Below, in pieces: positions 12,201 through 22,473 of a stretch of DNA of 64,000 nt (position 1 is its first letter; the number at the start of each line of letters is the position of its first letter). Source of the stretch: Doris montereyensis. Lineage: Eukaryota; Mollusca; Gastropoda; Nudibranchia; Dorididae. The notes beneath the pieces are model-generated. The model searched no databases. It saw only the letters and a program-made list of their open reading frames with translations, and was not told where the DNA came from. The stretch lies in contig JAXRKP010001354.1 of assembly GCA_037039925.1 (NCBI GenBank), positions 20,001 through 84,000 on the forward strand, in the 5' to 3' direction. A program made the translations under genes and the position numbers.

Positions 12201-15200
12201 AACGATGGAGTAATATCTACACATTTATATAGGCATAACAGTTGTATAAACAACTACTAACGCAGATAAATGACAGAAACGACAAAGAGGTGTGGGGATG
12301 TGAACTATCTAGGTTATATATAAAACATCAGATGTCTGCTCCGTCGTTTGGCATGGAGTTGTCACTTATTGCCATTTATCACTTTTATCTATACCCGAGT
12401 ATGGCTCCTGTGTGTTTGATATGGCTGCCTAGATTTAGTACACAAATTAGTTGCAAGCATATGTGGACATAAAAGTTAAAGCAAACCCCATACTTTGCCA
12501 TTGTTTCTACATCAACTTAATATTGACCAAGTCTGAATAGACCTAGCTATCCATTTCAAACTTAGGTCTCCTGAGTTGTAATCAGATTACGTTATTCAAC
12601 ACGCTGCCAACCATCCCTCTCCATGTTGTTCTGTGTTCAGCGTTTCTTGTAAAATCCAAGTTTGTGGTGATATCGGACATGTTTTGTCTTAACGCTGTTA
12701 CGTATGTGGTGTGTTGTCTGCTACAAGCTCTTGTCCCCTCTATGAATTCAGATGTTGCTAGTTTTTCTAGTCCATCTTGTCTCCACACATGGCCAAAAAA
12801 TCTCATTTGCCTTGTTTTGATGTTCTTCATAAGTTCTCTTTGTTTTCCAATTTTCACAAGAACTTCCATGTTTGTTATTTTTGCTGTCCAGAGGATTTTC
12901 AAAATTCTTCTCTATATATCCACATTTCAAGTGCTTCTAAACGTTTACGACATTGTGCATCTAAAGTCCACGTTTCGCATGCATATAATAATGTGGAAAA
13001 GACATATATCTGCGCTGTCTGTGTTTTCGTGTCTGTTTTCAGTTTTGAATTGGAGACAACATCCTTAATATTATGCAATGTTTGTTTTGCTATTGCCATC
13101 CTTCGCCTTATTTCGGTGGTTTTCTTTGCAGTTGTTTGTTATGATTTCGCAGAGGTATCTAAATTGTATTACTTGTTTTAAAGTTTGTTCTCTACTTGTT
13201 AAATTGAAGGACAGGCTATCATCTTGTTTACAAACTACCATGCATTCTGTCTTTTTCACGTTCAGTAATAATCCTTTTTTCTCACTAAAGTCTACTAATT
13301 TCTCTAATATTTGTTGGACATCATCTGGCGTCCATGCCATTAACACGGCATCATGTGCATATCTTATGTTGGTCAGGTTAACGCCACCAATGCTTATACC
13401 TCATGTTTTCAATTTCACAGAAGATGATTTCGCATGTAAGTTGAAGAGGTCTGATGAGAGAACACAGCCCTGTCTAACTCCTTTCTTGATGTTAAAAAAG
13501 ATACTCTACTAACTATGTTACTTTATATGAGGAATGGAAAATGATTTAGAAAGACAATTCTGTAAACTGAGAGTGCCCATTGTTTTTTTCCCCCAGCCAG
13601 TGAAAACACAAACACTCCAAAATGTCTTGTCCATGTTTTAATCAGCTTGTTTAGCTAGTTAGATAACATATTTCATTGACATTGCATTGTTGTCATTCTG
13701 AATGCAAGGCTTTTTCAGGGAAATATAATAATGATCAAATTCAGCATCTTGGGTGTGATGATAAGGCTAGACATAGTGCTGCTTGCAGTATGGAGGCCTG
13801 TCTGATCTTTTGTGTAAAGACATGATAATATGGATCATTAGACACATTGCAACATTTTGATATAACGTCTTTGCTGGTTCATCAGAAATTAGTTTTTTTA
13901 TCTCCCATAAAATGTGTCAAGTGCATATTCATGTTTTTTAACGGTAGCTATAAATTTTGCTCTTTGCTACGAAGGTATAAATGGAGCAGGCAATGCACTC
14001 TAGATCTAGATGTTCACGTAGACAATCAAGTAACACCAAGGCTCGATTAATAATTATAACAAGGTTATTTATTATACTCACATCGACAATCAATCATCAA
14101 TGGGTGCAGCAAGCACAAATATATCAATACGAGCTGTTATAAACGAGGTGGAATCTAGCACTACCTTCTTGTTCTCCCTCAATCATGGATAACTACCGTT
14201 ATTTATACCAGAAACTAAGATATTTCTAGAATCAGAAATTTCCACACCATTCCGAATCTTTTGACAAAATTCTATACAATTCTCTCCCTTTCAGATATAA
14301 TGAATCGATATAAGGCATACTAAAATGATTATGTCACAAACTCAATAGGGGTTTTACAAACACTGTATTCGATTATGTCATAGGTTTACGTTCACTAGGG
14401 GCATCCGCTATCAAACTTTAAATATGTAAAAGGCTGATATAATTATTTTTTTTTTCTGTCAGGGTCAGAAGGATAATCTCTCTCTTGAATGACAACCTGA
14501 GGTTTTATAAAGGCGAAATACGTTCCCAACCAGATGGTAAGAGAGCCTAAAAAGTCCAAGGATTATGAACCAAAACATATCTCTCCTGTGTAAAGCTGAG
14601 AAAAGATTTAAACCCTTTGAACGTAATTTAGAGAGAGATAAAAGGCAATGCCGTTATTCAGTTTGTGTATGTAAAGTTCCTTGCTGTAAAACGCATTTGA
14701 AGACTAAATCTTTGTGATGGAAAGGTCATAATAATGATGTTTATTCTTTGTCTTGCTTTCTTATTTGTGTGCAATGATTGACATACTTGTTTGGTTAGCT
14801 CAAGTCTAGCTAATGCATAACAGCATTTTTATTCTCTTGCCAGGTGATTACATTGACACTATACACAATGAATGGTTTGGCAAGTATGAATTACTTGAAC
14901 GACATCATGGCTACATACAGTGGTGAGCAAAGATACAAGCAGATGCAGGTCTTTCGGGAATTTAGATAGACATAGGGGTCTAAGAAGACAAACAGAAATC
15001 TTGAGTATAAAAAACCCCAGTAATGTTCATACAGATCTTAGTTTAGTTTCAATATTGATAAGAATCTATTGTACTTATAAGAAGTAAAAAAAACTTGGAA
15101 AAATCTCTATTCTTAAATGTGAGGGGTACGGTTTGCTTTTGTATGCTAGTAAAGTACCTTTAAGACCATTACAGCCCATAGAGCCGGAGCCTTTTCCGGT

Positions 15201-18200
15201 TTCTATAGCATGAAGCGAAACATGTGATAATAATCCCCTCCTGGACAGAACGCTAGTCAGACGCATATTTTTACTCCCAAACTAGTGCTTGTACCCGTTT
15301 GCACGTGGGTATACAGGGAAAATGCGTTTTAAGGTGTCTTTCCCGAGGAACAAACGCCAGGGCTAGCTTTGCTAGGATTTGAACCCAAACCTCATGGTTC
15401 CCAAGTCCAGTAACCGATCCACTTGGTCACCGACGCCACTTTTTGTATGGTACATCTCACATATTTTTGGGAATTTCCACAAGTAGCTAGATTAAACATC
15501 TAGAATGGAATTGTGTATGCATGCAACAAACGAAAGGAAGATTAGACCTAGAATTTTGACTTTCTTGTTAAAAAGGAAGAATAAATCTAGAAGTGAATGA
15601 ATTTTCATGTACTCTTCAAGTAGAAAATGGTGATACAGGGCGAAAAATTCAAATAGCTTTTGAGAATAAACATTCAAATGTTAAATTTCATCCGACAAAT
15701 TTTAATGTAAATTATATTTTAATTTCAGGTTGTTCCCCATTCGTGAACACGGCACAAATTTCTATGCTCAACCCTCCAACCTCATGAAGCAAAGGTTGGT
15801 GTTTTGTTTAGTGATGATAAGCATCATAAAGCTAAGGTTTCCGCTTTGTTTAAGTTATGATAAGCATCACAACGCTAAAGTTGGTGCTATGTTTAGTGAA
15901 GATAAGCATTATAATGCTTACATTAGTGCTTTGTTTAGCGAAGATAAGCATTATAATCCTTAGGTTAGTGCTTTGTTTAGTGATGATAAGCATCTTAAAC
16001 ATAAGGCTAATGCTTTGTTTAAGGTTGATACGCATCATAAAGCTAAGGTTAGTTCTTGGTTTAGTGATGATAAGCATCTTAAAGCTAATTTTTGTGCTTT
16101 GTTCAGTGGTGATAAGCATCTTAAATGTATAGCTGGTGCTTTGTATAATGATGATACGTATCATAAAGCTCAAGTTAGTGCTTTGTTTTGTGATGATTAG
16201 CATCTTAAAGCTCAGGGTTTGTTTAGTGAAGATAAGCATCAGAATGCTTAGGTTTGTGCTTTGTTTGAGATGATAAGCATCAGAATGCTTAGGTTTGTGC
16301 TTTGTTTAGTGATGATAAGCATCAGAATGCTGAGGTTTGTGCTTTGTTTAGTGATGATAAGCATCAGAATGCTTAGGTTTGTGCTTTGTTTAGTGATGAT
16401 AAGCATCAGAATGCTGAGGTTTGTGCTTTGTTTAGTGATGATAAGCATCAGAATGCTTAGGTTTGTGCTTTGTTTAGTGATGATAAGCATCAGAATGCTT
16501 AGGTTTGTGCTTTGTTTAGTGATGATAAGCATCAGAATGCTTAGGTTTGTGCTTTGTTTAGTGATGATAAGCATCAGAATGCTTAGGTTTGTGCTTTGTT
16601 TAGTGATGATAAGCATCATAAAGCTAAGGTTTTTGCTTTTTTTAGTATGATTACCATCTTAAAGCTAAGTTTAGTGCTTTGTTTAGTGATGATAAGCATC
16701 TTAAAGCTAAGGTTAGTGCTTTGTTTAGTGATGATAAGCATCTTAAAGCTAAGGTTAGTGCTTTGTTTAGTGATGATAAGCATCTTAAAGCTAAGGTTAG
16801 TGCTTTGTTTAGTGATGATAAGCATCTTAAAGCTAAGGTTAGTGCTTTGTTTAGTGATGATAAGCATCTTAAAGCTAAGTTTAGTGCTTTGTTTAGTGAT
16901 GATAAGCATCTTAAAGCTAAGGTTAGTGCTTTGTTTATTGATGATAAGCATCTTAAAGCTAAGGTTAGTGCTTTGTTTAGTGATGATGAGCATCTTAAAC
17001 ATAAGGCTAATGCTTTGTTTAATGTTGATACGAATCATAAAGCTAAGATTAGTTCTTGGTTTAGTGATGATATCGTCTTAAAGCTAATTTTTGTGCTTTG
17101 TTTAGTGGTCTTTTATTATGTGATGACCATCTTCATGATTCCAAGGCATATGCTTTATCTAATGATGGACATCTTCACAAAGCTTCAGTAAGTGTTTTAT
17201 TTAGGGATGGCCCTCTTCATAAAGCTACGGTGTTTACTTGGTGCTTGCACCTGTACTGGGATTAGGTGATCCTGCTCACCGTGAGTCTCCTGCTGCCTTA
17301 CAGGGGGTCTTGACTGACCAAAGGCTAAGGGAGTTAATCCTGATAGAAAATCACCACCTGCTGCCTTGCAGACCGATACTGGTTGTCCAAACACTAAGGA
17401 GGTTATCCCCAACAGAAAATCAAAATGAAGGTTCAAGGTGGCAGCCTTATCTCCTACCTAGGGTACAGTGGGTTAATCATCTGCTTACCAAAAACCAACT
17501 GATTCAGTGTACCAACTGGTTTGAACTTTAGAAGAAGACCCTGAAATGAACGCATAAACTTTGATTTTTGGAACATGGAATGTCAGAGCAATAAATGGAA
17601 AAATGTTAGAATTAGCTGAAGAATTGGCAAAATTCAAAGTAGATATTTTGGCAATCACACAGAATCACAGAAAAAGGAACAAGGAATATAAAATGTAGGA
17701 CTAAATCATCCTTTAATTTTCTCAGGAGTATATGTAAAGTATAAAACAGGAGTAGACCTCCTTATTCTTAAAAGGCATGAAAAGCTACTAGAAAGTTGTA
17801 CATTTATTTGCTTGAGGTTATTAGAAGTAAACCAAGAGGAAAAAGAAATTAGATTATTGATAGCTTATGGACCAAACAAAGACGCCACCCAAAGAAGAAT
17901 AAAATAAATGTGAAAACAATTTACAATGCTGCAGATCATATCAACCCAAACAGGAACTAATGGTTTTAGGAGATTTTAATGCTAGAGTGGGCAACAAAGC
18001 AGAAACACCAGGTGACGTCATAGATAAAGAAGGACAGACAACACTTCTCCAAATGGAGAGAGACTAATAGACTGCTGCCTAAAGAATAAAAATAGCCAAC
18101 ATACTTTTCCACATAAAGATATTCACAAATATACAATAGTAAATGAAGACAGAAATGAAAAGTCAATCATAAATTACATAAAAGTTAGCAGCTCCCTTTA

Positions 18201-21200
18201 TTACAGTACAATGGGTGCAATATTTAACAAAGGAGCTGAAATATTTAGTGATTATCACCTAGTGAGATTACTGACTGAGGAAATAAATAGAAAAGGAAAG
18301 AGATGAAAGCTACCAAGCTTAAAATAGAAGAATTAAATAAACCAACAGTAAAACAGATATACCAATCTAGGATGAAACGATTTATCAGTGAAAGGCTGAT
18401 TGATCTGAATGATAGCACAATAGAAAAAAAGTGGCAACTGTGGGAAACACTTTTCAGTTGCATTGAAGAGGTCTGTGGTAGGAAACAAATGAAAGAAGAT
18501 AGGAAAAGAACAGCATAATGGAATGAGAATGTCAAGACTAAGGTCAAAGAAATCTAGGTAGACTGGAAGAAATACTTACGAACGAGATCTGACTAGAAGA
18601 ATTATCACAAAAAAGAAGTGAGGAAAGCAAAACAGGAACAGTGGGACAAGTTTGGATAAAGACAATTGCATAATCCCTCCAGGACATATGAAACAAGGAG
18701 TATAGATCAACCAATAAGACTAACACGTCACCTAGATGAGAGAACTGAATATATAGATATCTCAGGGGGAAAAATCCAAACAGCTGTACATATATTTAAG
18801 CTAGATAGGGCAGATCAAATTTATTCAGAAATGATTAAAAATCACTACTGCATAAAATATGTCAACGAGCATGGAAGTCAAAACAGGTGCCAGATGACTG
18901 GAAAAAGGGAATGATAGTACCAATAAACAAGAAAGGATCAACTATGGAATGCTCAAACTATAGAGGCATATCACTGCTGAGCGTACCAGGATAAGTGTAT
19001 GTCAGGATATTAGAAATGAGACTGAGGAAAAAAATAGAAGATCAGATTGAAGAACATCAGAGCGGATATAGACCAGGAGAAAGTGTTCAGGACCACATAA
19101 TTACAATTAGACAAACGATAAATAAAAACTTCCTTGAAAGAAATGTTGACTTACACCTTTGTTTTATTGACTTAGAAAAGGCATTTGAAACCGTGAGGAG
19201 AGATGAACTATGACATTCTTAAAAGAACATAATGTAGAACAAAATTTCATAAAAGCTATTAAACGTTTTTACAATAAACCAACATGTGCCGTGAGAGTAG
19301 CTGGAAACATATCTGAAAAATTTGAAATAGATAAAGGAGTTAAGCAGGGCGGTAATCTGAGTCCCTTTATGTTTATCACATTTATGGATTCAGTTGCAAA
19401 GGCATCACCAACAATGAAGAAAATGAATGTAGGTATGTGTAAACTCAAACCAGTAAATGTATCAATGCTTTCATTTGCTGGTGAACTAGCTGTATTTGGA
19501 AAATCAGAAAATCTAGGAAAGCTAAAACACAAAACCTTAAACTGGGCAGAAAGAAATTAGAACAGGTCCAAAACTACAATTATTTAGGAGTAATGGTTAA
19601 CTCAGAGGAAAACCTAAGAGAATAAATCAGCCAGAGAATCCAAAAGGTAATGACCAAGTATATAACCATCAAGGAAAGGCATTTGTAGATAAAAAGAATT
19701 GTCAACTAAAACCAAAATGGCAGTATACAACACAGTTTATTGTCATACTCTCCGCTATGGCAGCGAAACCTGGACCTTAGACAGTAGGGCATACAGTGGA
19801 GTGCAGGCAGCTCAAACGAAATTTCTCAGAGTAGAAAGGAAAACTAAAAGAGACAAAATCAGAAACACAAAAAGGAGAGATCAAACCAAAGCAGATGGCA
19901 TTAAAACTAAGATAGAAAGAAATCAACCGAGAAGGTTTGGGCATGTAAAAAAAATAAAGGAAAAGAGAATAGCTAGACCAGTAAACAATGCTAAAACCCA
20001 AGGATAAGACCAAAAGGTAGAACTCAAAGAAAGTGGGTTGAAGATATAAAAGAGGCACTATAACAATGAAATGTAACCTTCACAGAAGGGGACAGGATAG
20101 CCTGGAGAAGGTAGAAATAGAATGGAAACTGATGTAGAAAGGAAAAAGTGTTAGCTTAGTGACCAAGAGCTACGGTTTGTGCCATATTTAGTGATGACCA
20201 TCTCCGCGAAGCTAAGGGTTTATCCTTTATTTAGTGGTCCATGGCAATATGCATACTGCAATATCATCCAGACGTGCATTTGCTTAACATGGTGGCTGTT
20301 GCTTATCCTTTATAGATCAGTGATAAAATTTTGCTAAACTGCATATCATAGGAAACGCCGTATTTGATGAAAATTTATATTATGAAACTGGAAGTGAAGG
20401 CAAAGATCTTGTGACAATGTTGATAGCTGTCCAAGGAATGAACTGAAGGGCTTTTCTCTCTAAAACTCAAATGTCCATAATGAATATAATTGATCAGTTT
20501 TTTTTAAATTTCTGATGATATTGTTTAGTGGTAGTAGTTTACAATTTCTTAAGATGTCATTCTTCTCCTGATTGCTTGGCAGGCTTTTCAGGAAGATCCA
20601 AAGGTTAACGAGCGAATTTTGAAATCGTTCGAGCTCATGTTGGACTTTTATGGAATGGAGTTAGAGGCAACTGGCAAGATTTCACGATCAATGAAGTGGA
20701 AGGAGCGATATGACAATCTCAGCCGGTAATTTTGAAACTGCATTCAAACTCAACATAAAAAATGCTTAAATGGATTTTCAGATTAAGGGGGCAGGGGGTC
20801 CTGAGCATGTTTTTTAATTATTTGATATAGACTATTTTCACCACTACCATTGTACTCGGCATGTCTAAATTAGCTGAAAAAGATATTGAATTATTATTTT
20901 TTATCATATGGTTGCCATGGGATTTTCATTGCGAAAATAACTTCACTTCAAATATGCTTTTTCAGTTATAAACAAATTTGGCTATAACTTTTGCACACAC
21001 GTTATTGGGTTCAACATCTAGCTGCACCCAGTAGTTTTCTTTAAATAAATGAAACAATTGAAAATGCATATATTTCCAACCTTTCCAATTTTTGGCAAAT
21101 TTAATCACACAAAAATTAGTTTTGCAAAATCTTGAAGAAATATCTAAGATCGCTACTGAGTGAAATTTGTTTGTTTATAGATGTTATATACCAAATTTGG

Positions 21201-22434
21201 GGGCAATCGGACAATAAATAAAAAGTAGATCGTGACATCACTGTCAAAAAGTGAAACATTTTGAGAAAATCACATTTTTAACAATTTTTTCCGTTATTTT
21301 AATAGTTTTTTTTCACATATTAACCTATAAAAGAATAATATAATACTTTGAAACATCATACAATTGTGAGAGACTATCACATACTTCATGTCGACCCTAT
21401 TTCAACTGCTCCAGATCCCTTATACTCATGTCGGGATGGCATTTTTCTTATAACAGGTGTGTGGAATGTTTCCGTAATGTTTGGGCGATCTTATTCTTAG
21501 CTAATGTTGACAATAATTCATCAAAAGTAGATTTTTCGGATAGAGTATTTTGTGATAATCAAAATGAGTACCAACTTGTTATACTTTAGACAAAATTTCC
21601 AGCTTTTATGGTACAACCGACGTGTTGAAGGTTAGCCAAATATTATTTCTAAAAAAATCGTATAAAATGAAAGAATCGATACAGAGCCTTTGTTAAGGTA
21701 TGAGTATCAAGGAATGAACTGCTCCATCCGGTAGTACAATAAAAGAGTTTTGTCCCGTTTGTGGTAAAACTGCCTTCTCGTATGTATGTTCAATTGTAGC
21801 CCTTTTCTGATTATTGTTTGGCTTAAAAAAAGAAAAGAAAAAGAAATGTATGTCCCTGTAATGTCTTCACATGTGATCTTTTTTCTTTCTTCTTCTGTTT
21901 TGTAGATGTAATGTTGTTGACAGGCCAAATTTGTTGGTTTTGTATTTAGTTTAATTTGCTGTTTGTTAGTGTCATGTCTTAATCTTCATGTTATTATCAG
22001 GATCCCCACCGTCCCCTTCCTTCATGTTGATGGATGCTGCTGTTAGGTTTTGTTTCTTTCCTTTGGCTCTTTCAGTTATGTAATTCAATTGTCTTTCCTC
22101 GTGCTGTTTCCTCTTGATTCACTCTGACATCACAGCATATGGTGGGTTTGGTGCACGGTTGACAGGTGCGGCTGGTAGGTCCTATCTCTTTCCTTACCCT
22201 CTTTCACTCATCATTTTTCAATTCATCTTGCTGTTTCTTCTTCCTTTACCCTGAGATCACCGCATATTATGATGAGGGAAATTTCAGTGAAACTAGAAGT
22301 AAGTGGGCTTGGTAATATCCAATTAAACAAACAAACAAACAATCCTTGTTTTTATTTTCCACTGTTGTTTTGTTTTAATTGATGTCAGTCTCTTCTTTTG
22401 TAAAAAAAGAAAAGTTTTCAGTGACTAGAAGTGG

Positions 22435-22473
<39 letters not shown>

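Noticed and set aside
15850..17191. Several open frames of 90-170 codons on both strands (e.g. repeated FSDDKHLKAKVSAL)
   Set aside because: The unit is 42 bases, so any frame without a stop in one unit stays open. Both strands are open alike. The array is an intron of the OGFR-family gene.
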